A DNA stretch of 53,357 nucleotides from Flavobacteriales bacterium (GTDB taxonomy: Bacteria; Bacteroidota; Bacteroidia; Flavobacteriales; Schleiferiaceae), in NCBI GenBank assembly GCA_012269745.1, contig JAAXJR010000026.1, positions 11,067-64,423 of the forward strand, given 5' to 3'. The position numbers were made by a program, and so were the translations under genes. Positions 7,952 through 17,115 of the stretch are shown in pieces. Each line of letters begins with the position of its first letter. Position 1 is the stretch's first letter. A model generated the notes under the pieces. It ran no database searches. It was given only the letters and a program-made list of their open reading frames with translations, and was not told where the DNA came from.

Positions 7952-8698
7952 TTACGCCTTTGCAGCTTTCTTTTCAATCTTCGCCTGCTCTGCAGCTGCT
8001 TTATCGCTCTTGCGCTGAGAAAGACCTGCTTTAACACCTTCTGTTACTCTCTCGAGGATAACAGCAATTGATTTAGAAGCATCATCGTTCGCAGGAATTG
8101 CGTAGTCTACACGACGAGGATCAGAATTTGTATCTACCATCGCAAAAGTTGGGATTCCCAATTTGATGGCTTCATCTACAGCAATGTGTTCACGCTTGAT
8201 ATCAACGATGAAAAGTGCAGCTGGTAGACGGTTCATGTCTGCTACAGAACCCAAATCCTTTTCAAGCTTCGCACGTTGACGGTCTACTTGTAGACGCTCG
8301 CGCTTAGAAAGAGTTTCGAACGTACCGTTTTCTTTCATCTTGTCGATGCTCTGCATCTTCTTGATCGCTTTACGGATAGTTACAAAGTTCGTCAACATAC
8401 CACCTGGCCAACGCTCAGTTACATAAGGCATGTTAGCATCGCCAGCGTATTTCGCTACGATTTCTTTCGCTTGCTTCTTAGTTGCAACGAAAAGGATTTT
8501 ACGACCTGATGCAGCAATTTTTGAAAGAGCTTCAGTTGCTTCGTTCAATTTTGCATCTGTTTTGTGCAGGTCGATTACGTGGATACCATTGCGCTCCATA
8601 AAGATGTAAGGCGCCATGTTTGGGTTCCACTTACGGGTCAAGTGTCCGAAGTGAACACCTGCATCCATGAGTTTTTTAATGTTGTCTGTTACTGCCAT
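7952..8698 (-). CDS. rpsB: 30S ribosomal protein S2
   Basis: A 248-residue S2 protein. The N-terminal segment LMDAGVHFGHLTRKWNPNMA, the central FVATKKQAKEIV and YVTERWPGGMLTN, and AIKLGIPTFAMVDTNSDPR are all characteristic. The C-terminus is rich in Lys and Ala. The 82-base leader on the minus strand (8699-8780) holds two small possible hairpins; S2 is known in gamma-proteobacteria to repress its own operon through the leader, but whether that applies here cannot be told. Confidence 0.97.
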   Translation of the reverse strand: MAVTDNIKKLMDAGVHFGHLTRKWNPNMAPYIFMERNGIHVIDLHKTDAKLNEATEALSKIAASGRKILFVATKKQAKEIVAKYAGDANMPYVTERWPGGMLTNFVTIRKAIKKMQSIDKMKENGTFETLSKRERLQVDRQRAKLEKDLGSVADMNRLPAALFIVDIKREHIAVDEAIKLGIPTFAMVDTNSDPRRVDYAIPANDDASKSIAVILERVTEGVKAGLSQRKSDKAAAEQAKIEKKAAKA

Positions 8699-8780
8699 TT
8701 TCTTGAGTTTACTTTCCTAGTAAGCAATGTGCCAGTAGCCTGTTTTTAAGAGTCTGGCCCATTTGGATACTAAATCTCGA

Positions 8781-9167
8781 TTAACGTTTAGAGAACTGGA
8801 ATTTCTTACGTGCTTTCTTCTGACCGAATTTCTTACGCTCAACCATACGTGGGTCACGAGTAAGTAGTCCGGCAGGCTTCAATGCTGTGCGGTTCTCGCT
8901 ATCAATCTCAGAAAGAATACGAGATACACCCAAGCGGATTGCCTCAGCTTGACCAGTGATACCACCACCTACAACGTTTACTTTAACGTCGTAAGATCCA
9001 GTAGTCTCTGTCAAAGAGAAAGGCTGCTCTAACTTGTAGTGCAACGGCGCAGTGTTGAAGTAGTCCTTGTAGTCCTTGCCATTTACGGTGATGCTACCAG
9101 CACCCTCGTCCATGTAAACACGAGCCACAGAAGTTTTACGTCTTCCAATTGCGTGAAACTTTGCCAT
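8781..9167 (-). CDS. rpsI: 30S ribosomal protein S9
   Basis: A 128-residue S9 protein beginning MAKFHAIGRRKTSVARVYM, with the GGGITGQAEAIRLGVSRIL segment and the basic C-terminal tail KFGQKKARKKFQFSKR that reaches toward the P-site tRNA. It follows rplM by ten bases, the conserved rplM-rpsI order. Confidence 0.97.
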   Translation of the reverse strand: MAKFHAIGRRKTSVARVYMDEGAGSITVNGKDYKDYFNTAPLHYKLEQPFSLTETTGSYDVKVNVVGGGITGQAEAIRLGVSRILSEIDSENRTALKPAGLLTRDPRMVERKKFGQKKARKKFQFSKR

Positions 9168-9177
9168 TTATTATTAC

Positions 9178-9633
9178 TTATTTGATTTCGTTAATGTTGA
9201 TCGCAGTTGGCTTCTGTGCCTCGTGCTTGTGCTCAGCACCTGCGTAAACGTGAAGGTTACGGAACAACTGTGCACCCAAACGATTCTTTGGCAACATACC
9301 CTTAACCGCTTTCTCTACGACGCGCTCTGGGAACTTAGCCATCATGTTCTCTGGGTTAGTCGTGCGCTGACCACCAGGGTAACCTGTGTGCCATACGTAC
9401 GTCTTCTCAGTCATTTTGTTTCCGCTCAATACAACTTTCTCCGCGTTTAGGATAATTACGTTATCACCACAGTCTACGTGAGGAGTGTAGTTAGGCTTGC
9501 GCTTACCTCTTAAAAGCAATGCAACTTTAGAAGCTAGACGACCCAAAGTTTGGCCTTCTGCATCTACTACTACCCAGTTCTTTTCAACTGTTGCCGCGTT
9601 GGCTGATACTGTTTTGTAACTTAATGTATTCAC
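9178..9633 (-). CDS. rplM: 50S ribosomal protein L13
   Basis: A 151-residue L13 protein. The start [19 protein letters not shown] and the motif [18 protein letters not shown] are those of Bacteroidota L13; the signature around [21 protein letters not shown] is intact. The start codon is GTG; an in-frame stop lies five codons upstream and the next Met is at residue 73, far inside the domain, so GTG is the only reasonable start. It heads the rplM-rpsI unit and has a structured leader. Confidence 0.97.
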   Translation of the reverse strand: MNTLSYKTVSANAATVEKNWVVVDAEGQTLGRLASKVALLLRGKRKPNYTPHVDCGDNVIILNAEKVVLSGNKMTEKTYVWHTGYPGGQRTTNPENMMAKFPERVVEKAVKGMLPKNRLGAQLFRNLHVYAGAEHKHEAQKPTAININEIK

Positions 9634-9659
9634 CGCTAATGCGTTTTAATGTTTAAAGT

Positions 9660-9676
9660 GGTTGTTCTACACAACC
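9660..9676 (-). promoter_or_regulatory. Small hairpin in the rplM leader
   Basis: GGTTGT (9660-9665) and ACAACC (9671-9676) form a 6-bp stem with a 5-base loop within the roughly 50-base leader of rplM. A second small stem (CCC-TTTT-GGG on the minus strand) lies just before it. This could be an autoregulatory L13 leader or chance. Confidence 0.35.
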
Positions 9677-9689
9677 CCCAAAAGGGCTG

Positions 9690-9717
9690 CGAAAATACAT
9701 CTTTATTTGCCTAACAA
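9690..9717 (-). promoter_or_regulatory. Promoter of rplM-rpsI
   Basis: The minus strand reads TTG (9717-9715), a 17-base spacer, then TATTTTCG (9697-9690), which differs from TAnnTTTG in one base. The -33/-7 spacing is in the Bacteroidota range. Confidence 0.55.
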
Positions 9718-9765
9718 CCAAAAATCTATGCACAAAATATCTACACAGTCAGAAGTGCATGGTTT

Positions 9766-9793
9766 TTGTGTTGTTAACAATGAGATAAATTGC
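9766..9793 (+). promoter_or_regulatory. Weak promoter candidate of the M43 protease gene, with a palindrome in the spacer
   Basis: TTG at 9766-9768, 17 bases, then TAAATTGC at 9786-9793 (two mismatches to TAnnTTTG), 14 bases before the ATG at 9807. The perfect 10-bp palindrome TTGTTAACAA at 9771-9780 sits between the two boxes and could be an operator. Confidence 0.35.
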
Positions 9794-9806
9794 GAAATTG
9801 CACGTC

Positions 9807-11822
9807 ATGCAAAAATACATCAGAAGACCCCTACTTTTAGCTTTAGCATTGATTTCTAGTGCAGTCTACGGACAAAAATGTGGACACGACCATCTAGAAG
9901 AAGAAGTTAAGCGATTATTCCCCAACTACGAATCTGCCGAACAAGAGTTCATTCAAAGCATAGATTTCGATGCTCCACACAATACTGAAGCGACGGTTTA
10001 TAGAATCCCAGTTGTCGTACACATCATTTATGACGATGCAGGAGATAATATTAGCGATAAGCAAGTGAAGGATGCCATCGCTGTAATCAATGAAGATTTC
10101 AGACGACTGAATGCGGATACCGTAGATACTCGCGCAGCCTTTACTGGCGTAGCGACAGATTGTGAAATACAGTTTGAGTTGGCCAAATTGGACCCTCAAG
10201 GAAACTGTACCACAGGAATTACCAGAAAACAAAGTGCACTTAGTGTAAATGCGAGTAATAATGTAAAGTCTCTCGTAAGCTGGCCGAACAACAAGTACAT
10301 GAACGTTTGGGTTGTGAACAGCATCGACCTCGGAAGCTCGGGTCAAGGAACCGTTTTAGGCTACGCCTATAAACCGAATCCTGGGCAGGGAACCACATTT
10401 GATGGTATCGTAATACGCCACGACCGCATGGGTAGAATAGGCACTAGCAACTCTGCAGGGCGTACACTCACGCACGAGGTGGGTCATTATCTGGGTCTAG
10501 ACCATCCATTTAAAGGAGGGTGTTTTGCTGGCGACAATTGTGCGGATACCCCACCGGTGAGTGAAGCAAGCTTTGGCTGTAATCTAAATGCCAACACTTG
10601 TTCTAATGACAACCCTAATCTTCCGGACCAGATCGAAAACTACATGGATTATGCAGATGATGTATGTACAAACATGTTCACGGAAGACCAGCGTGCCATC
10701 ATGCGCAACAATTTGAACATTTCGAATCGTCGCGGTTATTTAGTGACTAGCACCAACTACAACAACACTGGTATTGCTGCAAATGCTGTACTACCGTGTG
10801 CACCTGAAGCGAACTTCAAAGCTGATCAAGCAGTATTCTGTGAAGGAACAACCGTTCAGTTTACCGATGAAAGCACTTTTGGAAACCCAACTTCATGGAG
10901 TTGGAATTTCCCTGGCGGTACTCCAAGCACTTCAACTGCTGAAAATCCAACGGTGACCTACAACAACCCTGGCAACTATAATGTCAAGCTTGAAGTGACC
11001 AACAGTAATGGAACCAGCACCTTACTTCAAAATGGATATGTAAGTGTTCGTCGTAACAATCCGGGCATGTGGGTCAATGGATTCAACTCAGGGTTTGAGT
11101 TTAACACGGTGCCAAACGGAACATGGCACGTTGAGAACCCTGATGGAGACAACATCAGATGGCAACGCAACAGCTTTAATAATTACGAAGGAGCGTACTG
11201 TGTGAAGCTAGACAACTACAATAATGTCGCTGATAACACAGATGCGCTAATCACTGATAAGATCTACGTGGGTGGAGCGAAGAGCATGAACTTCGGCTTT
11301 AAATATGCCGTAGCAAGTAAACCTGGTTTTGCTGGGGATCGTATTGTTGTAAGTGTCAGTGACGATTGTGGTCAGAATTGGAACAGTGTTCGTACGCTAC
11401 TAGGACCATTGCTTTATGCTGCAACGAATCAAGCGAACCCGTGGAACCCGGCAAATCAGAATAACTGGAGAAGCGTCAATATCAACATGACTGATTTTGT
11501 AGGTCCTAATCCTATTATGATCAAAGTAGATTTCGTTTCGGGCGGCGGGAACAACGCCTTCTTAGACGACTTCCAATTAACCACTGTATTAGATACTGAA
11601 GAATTCACGGCGGAGGACATCACGCTCTACCCGAATCCTTCGAACGGCTCTTTGAATATTGAAGGGCTACCTGTTGGTACAGACTATACCATCATAAGTG
11701 TAGACGGCCGATTGATTCAGCAAGGTCAATTGAATACTGAGCGCACTATCGACATCAATACTGCCGCAGGATATTACATCTTCCAGGCGGGCACGGTGCG
11801 CAAGCCAATCGTCATTCAGTAA
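9807..11822 (+). CDS. Secreted M43 (pappalysin-like) metalloprotease with PKD domain and T9SS sorting domain
   Basis: A 671-residue exported protein. A signal peptide (residues 1-22, ending SSAVYG before Q) is followed by a short propeptide-like region and the M43B catalytic domain with the extended zinc motif H223-E-x-x-H227-x-x-G-x-x-H233 (HEVGHYLGLDH) and the Met-turn in NYMDYADD. A PKD domain follows (about residues 330-415, FTDESTFGNPTSWSWNFPGG), then a jelly-roll-like binding region, and a T9SS type A sorting domain (from about 600, LYPNPSNGSLNIEG). It would cross the outer membrane by the type IX system and be released or anchored at the surface to degrade protein. The ATG at 9807 starts the signal peptide; the upstream TTG adds three residues without gain. 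Confidence 0.93.
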   Translation: MQKYIRRPLLLALALISSAVYGQKCGHDHLEEEVKRLFPNYESAEQEFIQSIDFDAPHNTEATVYRIPVVVHIIYDDAGDNISDKQVKDAIAVINEDFRRLNADTVDTRAAFTGVATDCEIQFELAKLDPQGNCTTGITRKQSALSVNASNNVKSLVSWPNNKYMNVWVVNSIDLGSSGQGTVLGYAYKPNPGQGTTFDGIVIRHDRMGRIGTSNSAGRTLTHEVGHYLGLDHPFKGGCFAGDNCADTPPVSEASFGCNLNANTCSNDNPNLPDQIENYMDYADDVCTNMFTEDQRAIMRNNLNISNRRGYLVTSTNYNNTGIAANAVLPCAPEANFKADQAVFCEGTTVQFTDESTFGNPTSWSWNFPGGTPSTSTAENPTVTYNNPGNYNVKLEVTNSNGTSTLLQNGYVSVRRNNPGMWVNGFNSGFEFNTVPNGTWHVENPDGDNIRWQRNSFNNYEGAYCVKLDNYNNVADNTDALITDKIYVGGAKSMNFGFKYAVASKPGFAGDRIVVSVSDDCGQNWNSVRTLLGPLLYAATNQANPWNPANQNNWRSVNINMTDFVGPNPIMIKVDFVSGGGNNAFLDDFQLTTVLDTEEFTAEDITLYPNPSNGSLNIEGLPVGTDYTIISVDGRLIQQGQLNTERTIDINTAAGYYIFQAGTVRKPIVIQ

Positions 11823-11835
11823 GAAAAACAATAAA

Positions 11836-11862
11836 CCCCAGCGCCGCTCCGCGGCGCTGGGG
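11836..11862 (+). terminator. First hairpin after the M43 protease gene
   Basis: A perfect 12-bp GC-rich stem (CCCCAGCGCCGC with GCGGCGCTGGGG) around a TCC loop, 14 bases after the stop codon. It lacks a T run on its own; it probably acts together with the next hairpin or protects the RNA end. Confidence 0.7.
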
Positions 11863-11879
11863 TAATCTGAAAAAAGAAA

Positions 11880-11909
11880 CCCCCGCGGGCTGCGCCCGCG
11901 GGGGTTTTT
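11880..11909. terminator. Second, bidirectional terminator hairpin
   Basis: A perfect 11-bp stem (CCCCCGCGGGC at 11880-11890 with GCCCGCGGGGG at 11894-11904) around a TGC loop. TTTTT follows on the plus strand, and GTTTCTTTTTT follows on the minus strand, so it can end both the M43 gene and the convergent Asp-box gene. Confidence 0.85.
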
Positions 11910-11927
11910 AATATCCTCCAACTAGAC

Positions 11928-14900
11928 TTAATCCGCCAACGGCATCATAAAGTCTACAGGGTTGGCCTCGAGGTACTCCATCAAGGCTTTGTAATCTTCA
12001 TCGAGGAAGGTATTGACTGAAGAAGTGGCTTCCTCTGTGCGCTTCTTGAGGTTGTTGAACAGGTTCTGTTCGTTGCTCTCCCAAGCGCGCTGTGAGCTTA
12101 CCAATTGCCACAATGAGCCGCCCCATTGGTTCGACCATACTTCAGGCTGCTCGAAGTAGCCCTTCGTCTCCTTCTTACCAAAGATGCCGTGACGCACCTC
12201 TTCCAAGGCTTTAGCAGTGGCTTTCACTGTATCGGCCAAAGTTGAATCGTTCTTGTAGGCTTCTGTTTTCAAAAGCTTCTGAAGACTTTCAATATTTTGA
12301 TTCGCACGAGCCAATTTCTGCACAGCAGCATCCAAATCTGCTTCGATAGCCTCAATACCTTTGTAAGCCTCCTGACGCGAAGCAAGATCTTCCATGCTCA
12401 CCCAAGACGTCATGCGCGGGTCTTGACGAACTTCAACTTTTTGAGAGGCAATTGCATCACCAAAGCTCATCGTCACGGTGTAGGTTCCAGGCAGCACGGT
12501 AGCACCGCGAGGATCGCTCTGCTGCTCCTTCTCCTGACGAATCTTAAATTCAGGGTAGCGCTGACCGCTTTGCCACATGGCCCAGCGCCAGCTGTTCAAA
12601 CCTTCACTCACTTTTACATATTGAGTGTAAATAGTGTCGCCAGATGCATCTTGGTAATCTACACGCATCTTCTTTTTGTTGTCTTCAGCAACCTCCGGCA
12701 AGTAAACCTTGAAGCGTGCACCGAAAGGACGGTTCTCTCCGCGGAAAGTCGCACTTGCTGCAAAGCGCACACCAGGGCTTTGCTTGCGCTCCCATTGGTA
12801 CGCTGTAGGAGGCGTAAAGAAGGTCGGCTCGCTGAAGTTGTTAGCTGCTGCCAATTGGCGTAAAGGCTCAACATCATCCAACACCCATGCACCACGTCCA
12901 AAGGTTCCCAAGACAAGGTCTTTTTCTCTTTTTTGGAAGGCAAGGTCCATGACTTGTACCGTTGGCATGTTTTTGTCCCATTTCTGGAACGTGCCGCCAC
13001 CGTTTGTACTCACATACAATCCGTATTCACCGCCTACCCAAAGTAGATTAGGCTCCACGGGATCTTGTAAAACGCTGAGCACTGGACCAAATACGTCACT
13101 GTCGTCCACCACACGCGTTACTTTCTTGCCATAGTCTTCAACTTTATAGAGGTACGCGCTCCAGTTATTGCGGCGGTAGTCATTCACCACTACCCATGCA
13201 GTTCCCTTCTCGTACTCTGAAGCACGAATTTGTGGAATCCAAGCGCCTTCCGGGAGGCCCTTAAGCTTCTTACTTAGGTCGGTCCAATTGGCCCCACCAT
13301 CTGTAGTCACGTACAACTTACCGTCGTCCGAACCGCTCCATATCTCGTTCTGATCCAGCGGTGATGGTGCAATCGCGATCACACAAGTGTGGTTTTCTGC
13401 ACCAGTTACGTCGTAGGTCAGACCACCACTCTCCAATTGCTTTTGCTTCTCAGGATCGTTGGTCGTTAAGTCTGGACTTATGATAGTCCAATTCTTTCCA
13501 TTATCAGTACTCTTATGGATGTACTGCGAACCAAAGTACAATGACGTTTCTGGCGCGAATGGATCAAGGGCGATAGGTGCGTTCCAGTGGAAACGCAATT
13601 TCTCGCCTTCAGGATGTACTGGCTTGATCAGCTCGCTGTACCCCGTTTTAGTATTTACCAGACCCACATTTCCTTCTTGACTTTGGGCATACACTGCATC
13701 GGTACGACCAGGCACTGGAACCACATCAAAGCCGTCTCCAAAGAACAACTCGCTCCATTCTTCGTTGCGAATACCGTCTACAGTCAAACTGTACGCTGGG
13801 CCCATCCATGAACCATTGTCCTGCATACCTCCGTAAACATTGTACGGCAATTGATCATCTACATTGATGTGGTAAAACTGCGCTAGCGGCAAGTTCTCTA
13901 CGAAATACCAAGTCTCCCCGTAGTCGTACGAAATGTTCATACCACCGTCGTTTCCTTCAATCACGTGAGACGGGTTTACTGGATCAATCCACATCGCGTG
14001 GTGATCCGGGTGTACCGTGCTATATGGCGTGATTGTCTTCCAAGACTTCCCACCGTCGTCACTGCGCGTCACATACGTCCACAACGAGTAGATTCGATCT
14101 TCGTTTTGCGGATCTACACGAAGGTCTGCGTAGTAGAATGGACGGTTACCCGACTGCTCGTCTTCACTCACTTTATACCAATTTGCACCGCCGTTAGAGC
14201 TGGCATACAAACCGTTCTTCTTGCCTGTCTCAATGAGGGCATATACTTTGTTTGGGTTCGATGGTGAGATGGCTAGACCCATACGGCCCAAATCGCCTTT
14301 AGGAAGACCTTCATTATCGGTCATCTTCTTCCAGTTTTCACCACCATCGTGAGTGATGTACAATCCTGAAGATGGACCACCACTCTTAAAGAACCACGGC
14401 CATCTGCGGTATTCCCACATCGCTGCGATCAACTTCTTTGGATTGCTTGGATCCATCACTAGGTCACCGGCTCCAGTCTTGGCGTCGATGTACAATGATT
14501 TGTCCCAAGTCTTACCGCCGTCGGTCGATTTAAATACACCGCGCGGTCCTTCGCCCCAAGCAACACCAGTAGCACCAACAAATACTTCATCCGTATTTTC
14601 TGGGTTGATGATAATGCGGTGAATAGTGCGCGTTTCTTCGAGGCCGAGAAGTTCCCAATTGGCCCCGCCGTCGTACGATTTATATAAACCGTAACCGCTA
14701 GTCTGAGAGTTACGAGGATTTCCCTCACCGGTTCCTACATAAATAATGTCTGGATGCTTCGGATCAATGGCAATGGCGCCTACCGAAGCCACCGCTTCAT
14801 TTTCAAAAATAGGCGACCACGTCTGGCCGTTGTTTTCACTCACCCATAAACCACCACTAGCCGCTCCCGCGTAAATAGTGGTTGGACGGTCAGGGTGAAC

Positions 14901-15062
14901 GGCGATACAGGTCACACGACCACTCATCCCTGCTGGACCAATGTTGCGCGGTTCCATCTTTTCCATCACCTGTTCTAAGGTGCTTTTACCTTCTTCCTGT
15001 CCATAGGAAGAAACGGACAATGCCACTAGGAGTGCCGTGGCAAAGAGCTTCATTAGCTTCAT
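11928..15062 (-). CDS. Exported Asp-box (BNR/VPS10-like) beta-propeller protein
   Basis: A 1044-residue exported protein with a signal peptide ending SVSSYG before Q. Residues about 40-730 hold many Asp-box repeats of the form S-x-D-G-G-x-x-W (SYDGGANW, STDGGKTW, THDGGENW, SNGGANW, SDDGGKSW, STDNGKNW, TTDGGANW), the fold of sialidases and sortilin-type propellers. The last 300 residues hold a beta-rich domain (EVRQDPRM) and helical segments. No T9SS sorting domain is present. Such proteins are often labelled glycosyl hydrolase, but no sialidase Arg triad can be assigned, so activity is unknown. The start at 15062 gives a proper signal peptide and leaves 20 bases after the upstream oxidoreductase gene, with which it likely forms an operon. 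Confidence 0.85.
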   Translation of the reverse strand: MKLMKLFATALLVALSVSSYGQEEGKSTLEQVMEKMEPRNIGPAGMSGRVTCIAVHPDRPTTIYAGAASGGLWVSENNGQTWSPIFENEAVASVGAIAIDPKHPDIIYVGTGEGNPRNSQTSGYGLYKSYDGGANWELLGLEETRTIHRIIINPENTDEVFVGATGVAWGEGPRGVFKSTDGGKTWDKSLYIDAKTGAGDLVMDPSNPKKLIAAMWEYRRWPWFFKSGGPSSGLYITHDGGENWKKMTDNEGLPKGDLGRMGLAISPSNPNKVYALIETGKKNGLYASSNGGANWYKVSEDEQSGNRPFYYADLRVDPQNEDRIYSLWTYVTRSDDGGKSWKTITPYSTVHPDHHAMWIDPVNPSHVIEGNDGGMNISYDYGETWYFVENLPLAQFYHINVDDQLPYNVYGGMQDNGSWMGPAYSLTVDGIRNEEWSELFFGDGFDVVPVPGRTDAVYAQSQEGNVGLVNTKTGYSELIKPVHPEGEKLRFHWNAPIALDPFAPETSLYFGSQYIHKSTDNGKNWTIISPDLTTNDPEKQKQLESGGLTYDVTGAENHTCVIAIAPSPLDQNEIWSGSDDGKLYVTTDGGANWTDLSKKLKGLPEGAWIPQIRASEYEKGTAWVVVNDYRRNNWSAYLYKVEDYGKKVTRVVDDSDVFGPVLSVLQDPVEPNLLWVGGEYGLYVSTNGGGTFQKWDKNMPTVQVMDLAFQKREKDLVLGTFGRGAWVLDDVEPLRQLAAANNFSEPTFFTPPTAYQWERKQSPGVRFAASATFRGENRPFGARFKVYLPEVAEDNKKKMRVDYQDASGDTIYTQYVKVSEGLNSWRWAMWQSGQRYPEFKIRQEKEQQSDPRGATVLPGTYTVTMSFGDAIASQKVEVRQDPRMTSWVSMEDLASRQEAYKGIEAIEADLDAAVQKLARANQNIESLQKLLKTEAYKNDSTLADTVKATAKALEEVRHGIFGKKETKGYFEQPEVWSNQWGGSLWQLVSSQRAWESNEQNLFNNLKKRTEEATSSVNTFLDEDYKALMEYLEANPVDFMMPLAD

Positions 15063-15082
15063 ATTCGTACGTGTTGTGGTTA

Positions 15083-16501
15083 TTAGATTTCCCAACCCTT
15101 GCGGTACTCACGACCGACCCAAGCGTTGGCTGGTTTATAATTTGTAATTTTCATTGCTTCCCCGTCCCAATTCAGTCGAGTTCGTCCAGGGTAATTATAT
15201 GGAGCCCAATCCGTGGCGGTTTTGCCGGGCTTCAATTGTTTGTATTGAAAAGCGCGGACTGCCAAGTTACCCATCAAAACGCTTTCAGTCAATGGACCTG
15301 CGATAGAAAATGGTGATGACGTCTTCACGCCGTCCAAAATTCCGTCGACAAAGTTGGCAATGTGTCCCGAGGTGTTGTCTTTAATTCTTGCCAATGTCTT
15401 TGCTGGCGCTTCCGCCTGGGTGCCGTCGTTGAGATAGACCCTTGGGTTACCACTGTAGGTATCTGTCACCAAAATGCCTTTTTCGCCGTAGAATACACTT
15501 CCGCCATCCACATTGCCCGGCATATCATCGTCCGGCAATTGTGCGGGTCGCTCAGGCATCAAGCCGCCGTCGTACCAATTCAACTTAATCTCTCCAAAAT
15601 CGGCATGATCAAAAGTCAGACGTATGACCGAAGACGGTGGGCAAACTCCCGTATAATCGGCTTCGACAAAATCGTCCGACCACATCGTCGTGCAACTTGC
15701 CTCTGCCGAAGTGGGATAACCAAGACCCAATGCTACGTATGGTGTTTCAAAAATATGGCAGCCCATATCACCCATTGCCCCGGTTCCGAAGTCCCAGAAG
15801 CCGCGCCATTTAAACGGCAAATAGCGGTGGTTAAAATCTCTATCAGCAGCCGGTCCCAGCCACAAATCCCACGATAAATAATCCGGAACTGGATCTGCCG
15901 AGGTCGGCGGCTGTAAACCTTGCGGCCAAACCGGTCTGTTGGTCCAGCAATCTACTTTATTGACTTTCCCAATAATGCCCGCTTCAATAATCTCCTGCGC
16001 AGTTCGGATGCCATCAGACGATGCACCCACATCGCCCATCTGGGTCACCAACCCTCTGCTTTCTGCGACCATGGTCATCGTACGTGCCTCGAGGATATTG
16101 TGTGTCAATGGCTTCTCGACAAAGGCATGCTTGCCTGCTCGCATGAAAGGCAAAGAGGTTACGGCATGAGTATGATCGGGTGTGGCACAGAAAAATGCAT
16201 CGATCTCACTCAGGTGCTTGTCATAAATATCTCTGAAATCGCGGTATTTTTTTGCGTCCGGCAAAAGCTCATGGGCTCTAGCAGCCTGCTTATCACTCAC
16301 ATCAGCGAGCGCCACAAACTTCACCCTCCCAGTTTTATGTAAGGCACTTAGTACTCCGTAGCCTCTACCACCGACGCCGATACCGGCCATATATAAAGTA
16401 TCTGATGGTGCAGTTTTTGTTTTACCCAGTACGTGAGCTGGAACAATAGTGATGCCGGCGGAAGCGGCAGCAGCACCTTTCAAAAAGGACCTTCTGTTCA
16501 T
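15083..16501 (-). CDS. Tat-exported Gfo/Idh/MocA-family oxidoreductase
   Basis: A 472-residue protein. The N-terminus MNRRSFLKGAAAASAG is a twin-arginine signal, so the protein is folded with its cofactor in the cytoplasm and then exported. The NAD(P)-binding fold opens with GIGVGGRGYG, and the family motif EKPL appears in AFVEKPLTHN. The C-terminal part with DMGCHIFETPYVALGLGYP matches the sugar-oxidoreductase branch. Relatives oxidise or reduce sugars and inositols, some with tightly bound NAD. It is cotranscribed with the Asp-box protein, which hints at joint action on a glycan, but no SusC/SusD or glycoside hydrolase genes are adjacent. Confidence 0.9.
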   Translation of the reverse strand: MNRRSFLKGAAAASAGITIVPAHVLGKTKTAPSDTLYMAGIGVGGRGYGVLSALHKTGRVKFVALADVSDKQAARAHELLPDAKKYRDFRDIYDKHLSEIDAFFCATPDHTHAVTSLPFMRAGKHAFVEKPLTHNILEARTMTMVAESRGLVTQMGDVGASSDGIRTAQEIIEAGIIGKVNKVDCWTNRPVWPQGLQPPTSADPVPDYLSWDLWLGPAADRDFNHRYLPFKWRGFWDFGTGAMGDMGCHIFETPYVALGLGYPTSAEASCTTMWSDDFVEADYTGVCPPSSVIRLTFDHADFGEIKLNWYDGGLMPERPAQLPDDDMPGNVDGGSVFYGEKGILVTDTYSGNPRVYLNDGTQAEAPAKTLARIKDNTSGHIANFVDGILDGVKTSSPFSIAGPLTESVLMGNLAVRAFQYKQLKPGKTATDWAPYNYPGRTRLNWDGEAMKITNYKPANAWVGREYRKGWEI

Positions 16502-16557
16502 GTTTTTTGGTTTTGTAGCTGAAGAAGTTACAACATTAAAAGCGTAATTTTAAAGAC

Positions 16558-17094
16558 ATGAGAAAACTGCTATTACTTGGTGCACTATTGTTCAGTTGTG
16601 GACTTAGCGCACAACGCCTGGAGGTAGGCGCAACCACCTCAGCCGCCATTGGAATTGGATATGGGACCTTCTATGATATACGCCCGATGATTGCCTGGGG
16701 AAAAAGCTTTGAAAGTGTACGGAGATTTAGACTGGACCGTACCTCAATGAACTTCTCCAACTACAACGACCAAAGCTACTTTAGTTTAAATACAGGAATG
16801 TTCTTCGGCCAGCAGTGGAGAAAGCAAATAGCTGATAAATTCTACTTTGTCCACGGACCAGAAGTCGGATCCAATTATTACGCAGGAACGAATTACCAGA
16901 GCTACACTTTAGGCGCGCATTACCGTTTTGGCGGGGCCTATAGATTTAACGAAAAACTCACCGTAGCTGTAGAAGCACCCGTCTCTTTCGAGCACAGCTG
17001 GGCTAGCACTTCTTCGTCAGGATCGAACTCCTCCTCCTACTTCAGCATGTTTGGCAGCAGCAATATTGTAAGCTTCACCTATGCGCTGAAATAA
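16558..17094 (+). CDS. Small outer-membrane beta-barrel-like protein, unknown function
   Basis: A 178-residue protein with a signal peptide (residues 1-18, cut after LSA before Q). The mature part alternates polar and aromatic residues in strand-like stretches (YFSLNTGMFFGQQW, YTLGAHYRFGGAYRF, LTVAVEAPVSFEHSW) and ends in a strand, FTYALK, as an eight-stranded barrel would, though the terminal residue is Lys and not Phe. A Ser-rich loop (residues about 150-166) may be surface exposed. I recognise no named family. It is divergent from the Gfo/Idh/MocA gene across 56 bases and closed by a strong terminator. Confidence 0.75.
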   Translation: MRKLLLLGALLFSCGLSAQRLEVGATTSAAIGIGYGTFYDIRPMIAWGKSFESVRRFRLDRTSMNFSNYNDQSYFSLNTGMFFGQQWRKQIADKFYFVHGPEVGSNYYAGTNYQSYTLGAHYRFGGAYRFNEKLTVAVEAPVSFEHSWASTSSSGSNSSSYFSMFGSSNIVSFTYALK

Positions 17095-17115
17095 GCGCGA
17101 AAATTCATAAACGAA

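Noticed and set aside
11836-11904. Mobile element ends from the two adjacent GC-rich hairpins
   Set aside because: No transposase or target duplication; position after converging stop codons and a T run indicates terminators.
11928-12100. T9SS sorting domain at the end of the Asp-box protein
   Set aside because: The C-terminus is helical and lacks the YPNP-type motif and beta-sandwich pattern seen in the two true T9SS cargo proteins.
12297-12863. Open frame of 188 codons on the plus strand within the Asp-box gene
   Set aside because: It is antisense to a clear family member with signal peptide and Asp-box repeats; its own translation shows no domain and an unnatural composition rich in His, Arg and Cys.
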